Positions 1-6,473 are shown, counted from the first letter of the stretch. The stretch is DNA of 6,800 bases from Planctomycetota bacterium (GCA_022705365.1 JAKJEP010000183.1:1-6800), one strand, 5' to 3'. Numbers and translations are program-made. Notes: generated by a model from the letters alone, not told the origin.

Positions 1-2268
1 ACAGGTTCTACCATTGTGGCATCCGTGCCCGGCCAAAACAGCTTTGCCCGATTCATCAAGCTGCCTCCTGTAGATAAAAAACGGATACATGAACTGGTTC
101 GCTATGAAGCCATCCAGCAAATCCCTTTCAATATCGACGACGTGGAGTGGGATTGGCAGACCTTTGAAACCGCCGATAGTCCCGAAGTGGAGGTGGGAAT
201 CTTTGCCATTAAGCGGGAGCTGGTCAAAAAGGCTCTCCAGCCGTACAATCAGGCGGGCTGCCCTGTTTCCCTGGTGCAAATGGCCCCTATGGCCTTGTAC
301 AATTTCCTTCGATATGATGTAAAAAAAGTTAAAACCACCGGCGAAAAGCAGGCCGTGATTGCCCTGGACATCGGGGCCGAAAATACGGATCTGGTCATTG
401 CCGATGGGGTAAAAGTCTGGCAGCGCAGCATCCCGATCGGCGGCAATCATTTTACCGCCACGGTGCAGAAGTCCTTCAAGCTCAGTTTTGCCAAGGCGGA
501 GGGGATTAAACGCACCGCCAACACCAGCAAATATGCCCGGCAGATCTTCCAGGCCATGCGCTCGGTTTTTGCCGATCTGGCGGCGGAAATCCAGCGGTCC
601 CTGGGATTCTACAGCAGCGGTAACCGCGATGTCCAGTTTCGGGAAGTCATTGCCCTGGGCAATGCCATGAAACTGCCCGGCCTGGTGAAGTTTTTGCAGC
701 AGAGCCTGTCGATACCGGTCAAACGGCTGGACAGCTTTGAAACCATGAAGATTGCCCCGGATGTTTCCGTGGCCCAGTTGACCGAGTGCCTGCCCAGCCT
801 GGGGGTCGCTTCCGGCCTGGCCTTGCAGGGCGTCGGCCAGGGGGAAATCGATATCAATTTGCTGCCCCGGGAGATTGCCCGACAGGGACAATGGAAACGC
901 AAACGAAACTGGTTTGTAGGGGCCGCCGCCCTGTTTCTGGTCAGTTCCCTGACCTATTTTTTAATGGCGGTGCAGCAGGAAAGAGATATTCAATCCGGGG
1001 AAACGACGGCCAATGTGAATACCATCGCCAGCATACAGAGCGAGATTAGCAACCAAAATTCCGAAAAAGGAAAAATTGAAAAAGCGATAAAAGATGCCCT
1101 GAATGATATTGGAAGTCATGAAAAAATCTACCAGCAGGAGGACTATATTCCCTTGCTTCTGCAGGCCGTCAGCCAATGTCTGCCGCATGAAAACAACACC
1201 TCCGATCCGGATCAGGTTGCGCTCTATCAAGCCTATAGGAATGGGCAGCGCCAGGCGGTAATGGAACTGCCCCGCTCCCAGCGGAAACAGATTTTTATCC
1301 ACGATATCAAGCTGGTCTATACGGAGGATCTCAGCCAGGATTTTGATACGGTGACGGCCCCCCTGGGCACGGAAAGCAGCCGGCCCAAAAGCATCGGTGG
1401 TTCTGCGGCAAATCCGATGGCTGAATATTTAAAAATGATGGGGATGGGAGCGGGGAAGGGGACAGGCGGTCTTCTCAAAAAGTCAGAAACCGGTGAGTCT
1501 GCAGCCGCCAAAGGGCAGGCCAAAGGATTCGTGGTGGTTATTGAAGGCAGCACCCCCCATCAGGACAACATCCGTTTTCTCTATCCTCCCGATGTCGGTG
1601 TCCAGCGGGACAAGTGGGGCTTTTTCACCCGGCTGCGGTATCTGGGCAAAACCAATCAGGAAATTTTGGCCGAACAGGAAGCGGCGAAGGCGGGAGGGGA
1701 AAAGAAGACGGCCGGTACCCTGAAAAAAGGGGATGCCAAAAAGGCCGAACAAACCATCGATGTGGAGCAATTGAGTGCAGACGAGAAATTTGCCTATAAC
1801 CTCCCCTTCGTGACCTATGTGGCGCCGGATGCCGAAAATATTACCGACTATTTCGATCAGACCCAAAGCGACTGGATTAGCGGCGCTATCCCCGCCAATC
1901 AGCCCCAGGGAATCGGTATCTTGCAAGCGGAGGAGGAACCGGAAAATGAAAGGCGGCCGGCAGCGGCAGCACCGGGTAAGGCATCCAATAATCCCATGGC
2001 GGACTATTTAAAAATGATGGGAATGGGCGCCGGGGCACCCAGAGCCGCCGGTACGGCTCGTGCCGGTGGCGTGGGCGATGGGAAATTGCCGGTCTATGTG
2101 GATCCATTTACCCTGGAGCCGATCAGCAATACCTATAAGCGCAATGAAGCCGGTGAGATTGCCTATGACTCGGCCGGCAATCCGATCATTGAAAATCATG
2201 ATTACTGGTTTCGCCTGAAATTGAAGGTGAAAATCAAGGAAACAGATACCGATACAGCGAAAAAGTAA
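1..2268 (+). CDS. pilM: PilM-PilN fusion, type IV pilus inner-membrane platform protein (5' end outside window)
   Basis: The reading frame is open from base 1, so the GTG at 16 is not a real start and the PilM N-terminus is missing. Residues here are counted from that GTG. Residues 1-270 match PilM, the cytoplasmic actin-like ATPase of type IV pili: there is a phosphate-2 type stretch DIGAENTDL at 118-126, then RSIPIGGNHFT, and a C-terminal nucleotide-side stretch VIALGNAMKLPGL near 211-223. After that comes INLLP (280-284), the conserved PilN tail that binds PilM, then a basic KRKR and one membrane helix (about 299-318). About 430 periplasmic residues follow: a possible coiled coil (320-365), a structured part (370-445), a linker, a PilN-like VVVIEGSTP segment (506-545), a second linker and a C-terminal strand pair. 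Ordinary PilM has about 350 residues and no membrane helix. A frameshift artefact is unlikely because the frame is open throughout. PilM identity is strong; the PilN assignment rests on INLLP, the helix and their order. Confidence 0.88.
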   Translation, partial: TGSTIVASVPGQNSFARFIKLPPVDKKRIHELVRYEAIQQIPFNIDDVEWDWQTFETADSPEVEVGIFAIKRELVKKALQPYNQAGCPVSLVQMAPMALYNFLRYDVKKVKTTGEKQAVIALDIGAENTDLVIADGVKVWQRSIPIGGNHFTATVQKSFKLSFAKAEGIKRTANTSKYARQIFQAMRSVFADLAAEIQRSLGFYSSGNRDVQFREVIALGNAMKLPGLVKFLQQSLSIPVKRLDSFETMKIAPDVSVAQLTECLPSLGVASGLALQGVGQGEIDINLLPREIARQGQWKRKRNWFVGAAALFLVSSLTYFLMAVQQERDIQSGETTANVNTIASIQSEISNQNSEKGKIEKAIKDALNDIGSHEKIYQQEDYIPLLLQAVSQCLPHENNTSDPDQVALYQAYRNGQRQAVMELPRSQRKQIFIHDIKLVYTEDLSQDFDTVTAPLGTESSRPKSIGGSAANPMAEYLKMMGMGAGKGTGGLLKKSETGESAAAKGQAKGFVVVIEGSTPHQDNIRFLYPPDVGVQRDKWGFFTRLRYLGKTNQEILAEQEAAKAGGEKKTAGTLKKGDAKKAEQTIDVEQLSADEKFAYNLPFVTYVAPDAENITDYFDQTQSDWISGAIPANQPQGIGILQAEEEPENERRPAAAAPGKASNNPMADYLKMMGMGAGAPRAAGTARAGGVGDGKLPVYVDPFTLEPISNTYKRNEAGEIAYDSAGNPIIENHDYWFRLKLKVKIKETDTDTAKK
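853..867 (+). other. PilN-type INLLP peptide joined in cis to PilM
   Basis: This encodes I-N-L-L-P at residues 280-284, followed about 10 residues later by the basic KRKR and the membrane helix. In separate PilN proteins this is the N-terminal cytoplasmic peptide that sits in a groove of PilM, just before the PilN helix. Here it directly follows the PilM domain with a linker of only some ten residues. The peptide and helix are read directly; its binding role is inferred from the family. Confidence 0.8.
1411..1455 (+). repeat. YLKMMGMG peptide motif, copy 1 (in PilM-PilN)
   Basis: This encodes NPMAEYLKMMGMGAG at residues 466-480 of the fusion protein. It sits in a Gly/Ser/Ala/Lys-rich stretch between the first structured periplasmic part and the VVVIEGSTP segment. 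The peptide recurs at 1990-2034 and 4703-4747. It shares a 17-base identical run (1426-1442) with copy 2 but differs from it at several silent third positions. A strand with R-L-R follows 59 residues later. Confidence 0.9.
1990..2034 (+). repeat. YLKMMGMG peptide motif, copy 2 (in PilM-PilN)
   Basis: This encodes NPMADYLKMMGMGAG at residues 659-673, identical to copy 1 except for D in place of E. Five other codons differ silently from copy 1. It lies in an Ala/Pro/Gly-rich linker just before the C-terminal strands of the protein. The sequence YWFRLKL begins 57 residues after the motif, placing its R-L-K 60 residues downstream. Confidence 0.9.
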
Positions 2269-2321
2269 GGCAGTGGACGAGAAGGAATAAACCCGATTCT
2301 TACCTGGAAAAATAAGCGAAA
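2269..2321 (+). other. Short gap between fusion gene and PilO-like gene
   Basis: These 53 bases contain no terminator-like stem and no convincing promoter. A GAAGGAA (2281-2287) resembles a ribosome binding site but lies about 34 bases before the ATG at 2322, too far to use. The bases just before that start are A-rich without a Shine-Dalgarno match. The gap fits an operon, with translation initiated weakly or by coupling. Confidence 0.5.
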
Positions 2322-3623
2322 ATGAAAATGCATTTTATCAAAAAAAGAGTGTTTCTTATTTCATGCCTGGCTGTCGTGGTCCTCGGTTTGGGGGCCTTTG
2401 CCTGGGGCGTATGGAAGACCTCCAGCAATAAAAAAGAATTTGAGACGCTGGCCCAGCGCTGCAAAAGTGTCGATTCCCTGTCAAATCAAATCATCCCGGA
2501 AAATGTATTGGAACAGATGAAAAAAAATGCGGAATTGGCAAATAACGACAAAAAAATTGTGCTGACCCTGGCGAAGGAGACCACCAGCCGGATTTTGCTT
2601 TCGAAAAATGTCTTTCCGCAGCCCAGAGGCGAGAATATCAGGGTATTCTACCGGGAATTCGGAGATCGCTATGTCAGTTTTCTCGAAACGCTTCTGGCCG
2701 AAGTCAATGCCGGCGATAAACCTAGCGAAGTGGAGGAAAACAAAACCCGCCAGGAATACGAACAGAACGTCAAAGATGACGCCGGGGGCGGTGCTGATGT
2801 AGGATTGCTCGGTCGCGGAGGCGGGCAGACGCAGGTGGAAAATCTGTTGGGGAATTTTCGCCGGGAACGCGCCAACAGTATCGGGCTGTATGCCAATTTT
2901 TACAGCTTTTGCGCCTATGATTACTGGCGCAACTGGAACAGCGGCGATAAAAATACCATGCTGGAGGATAGTTGGTACACACAGGTGGCGGCCTGGATTC
3001 AGGAAGATGTCATCCTGTCGATCAAAGAGGTGAACGGCCAGTCCCAGGCGGTTCCTACCTCGCCGGTCAAGAGACTGATTGAGATTGCCTTTAACGGCAA
3101 AGAAGCCAAATCCGAAACCACGGCGGCCGCCGCCGCCGCCCAGGGGACTGCCGCCGGCAATGTCCTGCCGGACTATGTCCTCCGAACCGTGTCCGGCTCA
3201 TCCGGCTCAAGTAGCGGGGGCGGAGGGGCGACTTTGACCGGAACGATTACCGAACCCTGGACCGGACAGGCAAGCAATAACCTGATTGATGTCGTGCAGT
3301 TCCGGGTGGCCGTGGTGATTGATTCGGCCTATATCCAGGATTTTATGTCTGCCCTGCAGAGTAAAAAATTCTCCCTCGACCCGGAGACCGGCCAGATGCG
3401 GAATTTGCGGGACCAGATTACGATTCTGCAGATGCACATGGCTCCCCTGGATCTGGATGCGGAAATGCAGGAAGGGTATTATTATGGCTCCGGTGCTATT
3501 TCCCTGCTGCGCCTGGTCTGCGAATACTACTTTTTCAAAAGCGGGTATCAGGATTGGATGCCCGAACCCGTGAAAGGGCTATTTGAGGAGTCGTCGAAGG
3601 CCAAGACGAATATAAGTGATTAG
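2322..3623 (+). CDS. PilO-like single-pass inner-membrane protein of the pilus platform
   Basis: This 433-residue protein has a basic N-terminus (KKR at 7-9), one membrane helix at about 10-31 and a large periplasmic part. Residues 36-130 are largely helical and charged and could form a coiled coil as in PilO. A Gly-rich loop follows at 154-168, then an aromatic-rich block (190-225). A linker with six alanines (268-273, encoded by a GCC run) and a Ser/Gly stretch (291-302) leads to a C-terminal domain (about 322-412). Its pattern of strand (VVQFRVAVVID), helix (YIQDFMSALQS) and strand (ITILQMHMAPL) recalls the ferredoxin-like fold of PilN/PilO. It starts 53 bp after the PilM-PilN stop. A TAA at 2313-2315 blocks longer starts; ATG 2328 is an alternative. 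I see no good ribosome binding site. The PilO role is inferred from position, topology and fold pattern, not from strong sequence identity. Confidence 0.7.
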   Translation: MKMHFIKKRVFLISCLAVVVLGLGAFAWGVWKTSSNKKEFETLAQRCKSVDSLSNQIIPENVLEQMKKNAELANNDKKIVLTLAKETTSRILLSKNVFPQPRGENIRVFYREFGDRYVSFLETLLAEVNAGDKPSEVEENKTRQEYEQNVKDDAGGGADVGLLGRGGGQTQVENLLGNFRRERANSIGLYANFYSFCAYDYWRNWNSGDKNTMLEDSWYTQVAAWIQEDVILSIKEVNGQSQAVPTSPVKRLIEIAFNGKEAKSETTAAAAAAQGTAAGNVLPDYVLRTVSGSSGSSSGGGGATLTGTITEPWTGQASNNLIDVVQFRVAVVIDSAYIQDFMSALQSKKFSLDPETGQMRNLRDQITILQMHMAPLDLDAEMQEGYYYGSGAISLLRLVCEYYFFKSGYQDWMPEPVKGLFEESSKAKTNISD

Positions 3624-3661
3624 CGAACGCAGAACGTATTGCGGTAAAGATGATATAGACA

Positions 3662-3688
3662 GGCATTTCACGGAATCCGTGATCTGCC
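3662..3688 (+). promoter_or_regulatory. 27-bp near-perfect dyad before the third pilus gene
   Basis: The element is symmetric about base 3675. The inner arms are TCACGGA (3668-3674) and TCCGTGA (3676-3682), and the outer arms are GGCA (3662-3665) and TGCC (3685-3688). Only the two-base TT/TC step between them fails to pair, so 11 of 13 positions match. It ends one base before the ribosome binding site of the next gene. It could be a repressor site or an RNA hairpin controlling relative expression within the operon. No T-run follows, so it is not an intrinsic terminator. Function is inference. Confidence 0.5.
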
Positions 3689-3689
3689 C

Positions 3690-3695
3690 AAAGGA
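3690..3695 (+). promoter_or_regulatory. Ribosome binding site of the third pilus gene
   Basis: AAAGGA lies 8 bases before the ATG at 3704. It decides that start over the ATG at 3700, which runs into TAA after three codons. It directly abuts the dyad at 3662-3688. Confidence 0.75.
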
Positions 3696-3703
3696 ATTGA
3701 TGC

Positions 3704-5455
3704 ATGGCTAAAAAGAAGCAAAGTTTAAGTTTTTGGGAAGCGCATCTGGAAAAATTACTGATGGCGGCTTCTCTGGTGGTTGGCATTCTGGTGGTGGCGG
3801 TGTACTGGATTCAGCCGGCCGGAGTGGAAATGGAGGGTAAAATTCTCTCCGCTTCCGCGGCCACCCAAAAAGCGGCCGACCGGGCACGGGATATCCGCGA
3901 GCGACAAAAAAAACCGGCCTCCAATCCTCCGGAAGCATACCTTCCCCGGGCGGACTCCTTCATCAGCAGCAATCGGCAAATGCAGATCGTTAAAGATACC
4001 GAAAGGATGCCGCTCTTTCCTCCTCGTCAAATCGGCCACGAAATGATGGATGATCCGGATCGGGTCTATCAGATTCCGGAAATCCTGACCCTGAAAAAAT
4101 TCACCGTGGATTTTACCCGTGCCATGGCCTTTGTTCCCCAGGAAAACGTGCCCGATGCCGCCAGTACCTCTACCAGTTCCGATGAAATGGAACTGGTGCT
4201 GAAGGATATCGATTTTGTCACGGTGGAGGCTGCCTATCCGCTGGCGGAGCTGCGGCAGCGGTTTCAAAACAGTTTTGCCGGTGAGCAGCTCCCACCCAAA
4301 CAGCGGCTGGAACAATCTCGGCCCGTGGCCGCCGCCGTCGAACTCCAGCGGTCGCGGTTGCTGCCCGACGGCACCTGGGGGGAATACGAAAAGGTCTCCC
4401 GGATGCCTACCGATGAATTGGCCGGCAGTGAAATCAGCAATGAAACCTATTCGAATATATCCCCGGCCGAAATGGATGTGCTGATTGCCGTCAATCAGCA
4501 GCCCCATCGCCAAGCCATGATTTTGCAGCCCCAGCCCTATGATTTGGAAGATGGAAAAGAATGGTATCCTCCCCATGAGAAGGAAAAACGGAAACTGGAA
4601 GAGGAAAAGGAGAAAAAAGAAGAGAAAAAAACCAGGCAGGCCGCCGGCCCCAGGGGACAAAGAACCAAAACCGTAAAGAAAAAGACCGGCGGAGCGTCTG
4701 CCAATCCGATGGAAATGTATCTCAAGATGATGGGAATGGGCGGGGGAGGTCCCAAACCAACAACGCCCAAAACAGACCGTAAAACCGCCGAACAGCCGTT
4801 CCTGCCGGGTATGGAACCAGCGGAAACCGATTGGGATGCCGACGAAATTTATGTCTGGGCCCATGATGACCGGATTCAGCCCGGCGGCATCTACCGCTAT
4901 CGGTTGCGCGTCGGTTTCTTCAATCCGATTGCCGGCCGCAACTGGTTCCCGGAAGAGCAGCAGGACCTGAAAAAACAGGTCGTTCTCTGGTCAGACTGGC
5001 AATACCCGCAAACCATGGTGAATGTCCCGGAACGGGTCCTGTTCTTCCCGAAATCCGCGGTTGCCTCTGCCGGCAATCCCGTCCCCTCTTCTGTGCGGGT
5101 GGATGTCTATCGCCGCGAAGATGGCACATGGAGAAAGCAGGCTTATACCGTGGCTCCGGGCCATATCATCGGCAAACCGGAAAAAATCAAGTCTGAATCC
5201 GGTGATTCCGAGGAAGAACTGACGGTGGATTTTACCACCCATATGACCATTCTGGATATTGTACCCGAAGTAAAATACTGGTACAAGACCGGCAGAACCT
5301 ACCGGCCGATTTCTACCGTGGACATTATCTACCGGGATAACGAGGGTGTCATTAAGCGCCAGGGCGTGGATTCCCGCTCCTGGTCCGAAGAATACAAGAA
5401 GAAACAATCCCAACTGAACGATATTTTAAAAGAACAGGGAATAATGGAAAGCTGA
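3704..5455 (+). CDS. Large single-pass periplasmic protein of the pilus platform, unnamed
   Basis: This 583-residue protein has a basic N-terminus (KKK at 3-5), a membrane helix at about 17-36 and no lipobox, so it is not a PilP-type lipoprotein by sequence. Residues 40-290 are soluble, with a variable Ser/Thr stretch near 153-160. A highly charged Lys/Glu segment (292-328) is probably helical. It is followed by the NPMEMYLKMMGMGGG motif shared with the PilM-PilN fusion (334-348) and a Pro/Thr linker. The rest (about 378-550) is beta-rich, starting EIYVWAHDD and IYRYRLRVGFFNP (residues 396-408), a pattern recalling fibronectin-III-like domains. The C-terminus is a charged helix (559-580). It lies third in the block, 80 bp after the PilO-like gene, with its own good ribosome binding site. 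Position, topology and the shared motif tie it to the same complex. I do not recognise a named family; a PilP-analogue linking to the secretin is only a guess. Confidence 0.75.
   Translation: MAKKKQSLSFWEAHLEKLLMAASLVVGILVVAVYWIQPAGVEMEGKILSASAATQKAADRARDIRERQKKPASNPPEAYLPRADSFISSNRQMQIVKDTERMPLFPPRQIGHEMMDDPDRVYQIPEILTLKKFTVDFTRAMAFVPQENVPDAASTSTSSDEMELVLKDIDFVTVEAAYPLAELRQRFQNSFAGEQLPPKQRLEQSRPVAAAVELQRSRLLPDGTWGEYEKVSRMPTDELAGSEISNETYSNISPAEMDVLIAVNQQPHRQAMILQPQPYDLEDGKEWYPPHEKEKRKLEEEKEKKEEKKTRQAAGPRGQRTKTVKKKTGGASANPMEMYLKMMGMGGGGPKPTTPKTDRKTAEQPFLPGMEPAETDWDADEIYVWAHDDRIQPGGIYRYRLRVGFFNPIAGRNWFPEEQQDLKKQVVLWSDWQYPQTMVNVPERVLFFPKSAVASAGNPVPSSVRVDVYRREDGTWRKQAYTVAPGHIIGKPEKIKSESGDSEEELTVDFTTHMTILDIVPEVKYWYKTGRTYRPISTVDIIYRDNEGVIKRQGVDSRSWSEEYKKKQSQLNDILKEQGIMES
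4703..4747 (+). repeat. YLKMMGMG peptide motif, copy 3 (in the third pilus gene)
   Basis: This encodes NPMEMYLKMMGMGGG at residues 334-348 of the 583-residue protein, between a Lys/Glu-rich segment and a Pro/Thr linker. The core N-P-M-x-x-Y-L-K-M-M-G-M-G is identical to both copies in the PilM-PilN fusion. Leu and Lys use different codons here (CTC, AAG against TTA, AAA), so the match is at the peptide level. The R-L-R of a strand follows 52 residues later. Confidence 0.9.
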
Positions 5456-5470
5456 CCCGCTCCGCTCCTT
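5456..5470. other. 15-bp convergent junction without visible terminator
   Basis: The stop codons of the third pilus gene (+) and the membrane-protein gene (-) are separated by 15 bases rich in C and T. I find no GC-stem plus T-run here or just inside either gene. Transcripts from both sides may therefore overlap or end by another mechanism. Confidence 0.5.
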
Positions 5471-6202
5471 CTAACGGATAAGGTTTTCCTTCTCCCCAAT
5501 ATCCGCCGCCGGAAAAAGGGGGGTAAGCGGCTGGGTTTCATTTGGAGCAATTTGCTGCCGATAGATAAGGCGGGTAGCCTGCCGGCTGCGAAGCTGGGCG
5601 GCAATCAGTACCGCGAGCGTGACAACCCACAGACCGGTAAAACGTCCGTAATAGTAAATCGTATCCATAAAATGCTCGCTGTGTAACTGGGCCGAGTATC
5701 GCTGGACCAGTTCCGGATACGCAAACAGCGTTCCCGCCAGAGACGGGCTGATCAGGCTTTGCCAGGGGAGCACCAGCACCATCACGATCAGCGAAAGGAA
5801 AAACGCCTTGCTGGCCGGCGCCAGCCCTCCCAGCCGGGATACCAACGACAGCTTCATCGCGATCAGCAGCGACAAACAGTAGAGAACCGCCGAAAAACTC
5901 ATCACATAATTGCAGAGCGTGATCCCGGTTTCCAGCACGATAGCCAGGGATTCCGCCCGGTGCGTTTCCCTGCTTTCCGGCGAAGCCGGGGGGGTGCCTT
6001 CCGCCGTCGCTTCCGCCGGAGCCGGGCTGACAGCCGGGTCGAGATTCCCCAAAGTCACGATCCAGAACGACCCCTGTGTAATGACCAGCCCCGCCAGCAG
6101 CAGGCAAAAAAACAGGCAGCGGCTGCGCCGGAAGGAATCATACGCCTCCAGAGCGTCGGAATTGCGGTGCGTCGGGTACGGAATGCCATTGGCCGGATTC
6201 AT
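5471..6202 (-). CDS. Four-helix integral membrane protein of unknown function
   Basis: This 243-residue protein has four likely membrane helices: about 29-51, 92-118, 132-152 and 187-204. Positive residues fall in the N-terminal tail (RRSR), the 2-3 loop and the C-terminal tail (RSRQATR), which predicts both ends in the cytoplasm. The loop between helices 1 and 2 (about 53-88), predicted outside, is rich in Pro, Ala and Glu and looks disordered. The outer loop between helices 3 and 4 carries several Tyr and His residues. I see no known catalytic or transport motif and do not recognise the family. ATG 6200-6202 is chosen because AAAGGAG lies 9 bases before it. It has its own promoter and converges on the pilus block with only 15 bp between stop codons, so it is a separate unit. 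Confidence 0.85.
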   Translation of the reverse strand: MNPANGIPYPTHRNSDALEAYDSFRRSRCLFFCLLLAGLVITQGSFWIVTLGNLDPAVSPAPAEATAEGTPPASPESRETHRAESLAIVLETGITLCNYVMSFSAVLYCLSLLIAMKLSLVSRLGGLAPASKAFFLSLIVMVLVLPWQSLISPSLAGTLFAYPELVQRYSAQLHSEHFMDTIYYYGRFTGLWVVTLAVLIAAQLRSRQATRLIYRQQIAPNETQPLTPLFPAADIGEKENLIR

Positions 6203-6211
6203 CCTCTATAT

Positions 6212-6218
6212 CTCCTTT
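6212..6218 (-). promoter_or_regulatory. Ribosome binding site of the four-helix membrane protein
   Basis: Read on the - strand this is AAAGGAG, 9 bases before the ATG at 6202. It is a near-complete Shine-Dalgarno and fixes the start of the gene. Confidence 0.8.
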
Positions 6219-6267
6219 CACTCTAACCTGTTGAAATTTAATACGATAGCGGATTGGTTCAGGGACC

Positions 6268-6295
6268 ATCTTAAACATTAATATATACCTGTCAA
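6268..6295 (-). promoter_or_regulatory. Predicted sigma-70 promoter for the membrane-protein gene
   Basis: On the - strand there is a perfect -35 TTGACA (6290-6295), a 16-base AT-rich spacer and a moderate -10 TAAGAT (6268-6273, 4 of 6). Transcription would begin near 6261 and leave a leader of about 60 bases. The -35 is good; the -10 is the weak point. Confidence 0.5.
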
Positions 6296-6339
6296 TCTTT
6301 TTCCCGGCGGATCGGCCGCCAATGACATAAAACCCGTAA

Positions 6340-6393
6340 CGAAAGGGAATTAGGAAAACAAACCCGGTCCGGTTGACCGGCTTTTCCCTTTCG
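6340..6393. repeat. Inverted repeat flanking the rightward promoter's -35 region
   Basis: CGAAAGGGA (6340-6348) is the exact reverse complement of TCCCTTTCG (6385-6393). Inside lies a second dyad, CCGGTC (6364-6369) and GACCGG (6375-6380), with a 5-base loop. The right arms overlap the -35 and the spacer of the promoter at 6373-6401. This arrangement suits an operator, though no regulator gene is in view. Confidence 0.5.
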
Positions 6394-6401
6394 GGTATAA
6401 T
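6373..6401 (+). promoter_or_regulatory. Predicted strong sigma-70 promoter for the deacylase gene
   Basis: TTGACC (6373-6378, 5 of 6) and a perfect TATAAT (6396-6401) are separated by the ideal 17 bases. Transcription would start near 6408, giving a leader of about 65 bases before the ATG at 6474. Confidence 0.75.
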
Positions 6402-6448
6402 AGGATAGAGCTATAAAAAGCGTCAAATCATGCAATAGCGATAGTATG

Positions 6449-6464
6449 CCTTTCCCGAAAGGAG
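6449..6464 (+). promoter_or_regulatory. Ribosome binding site of the deacylase gene, within a small hairpin
   Basis: AAAGGAG (6458-6464) lies 9 bases before ATG 6474 and decides that start. Its first bases pair with CCTTT (6449-6453) across a CCCG loop, so a 5-bp stem (6449-6462) would partly cover the site. The ribosome binding site is clear; a regulatory role for the short stem is speculative. Confidence 0.6.
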
Positions 6465-6473
6465 AGCCGTATC

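Noticed and set aside
1428..1434. TTTAAAA in slippery register (T TTA AAA) in motif copy 1, and again at 2007-2013 in copy 2
   Set aside because: It fits the -1 frameshift heptamer, but it follows from encoding Tyr-Leu-Lys. Copy 3 lacks it, and the -1 frame after copy 1 reaches TGA after about 20 codons with no evident product.
3123..3140. GCC triplet run
   Set aside because: It encodes the Ala stretch of a linker in the PilO-like protein. It may vary in length but is not evidence of a separate element.
3755..4864. Long antisense open frame of 369 codons opposite the third pilus gene
   Set aside because: It lies wholly inside a well-supported + strand gene. Its translation is low-complexity (Phe/Gly/His-rich), as expected from the reverse of that codon use, and it has no ribosome binding site.
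5538..6107. Second - strand open frame overlapping the four-helix protein gene
   Set aside because: It is Gly/Ala-rich without membrane or domain pattern, and the other frame has the start, ribosome binding site and coherent helices.
6306..6320. GGCGG/CCGCC dyad with a 5-base loop
   Set aside because: It is a short GC-rich stem with no T-run on the useful side and not placed at a promoter or ribosome binding site, so it may be chance.
6364..6390. GC stem followed by CTTTT, resembling an intrinsic terminator on the + strand
   Set aside because: No + strand gene lies upstream to terminate, the T-run is broken by C, and the stem overlaps a near-consensus promoter.
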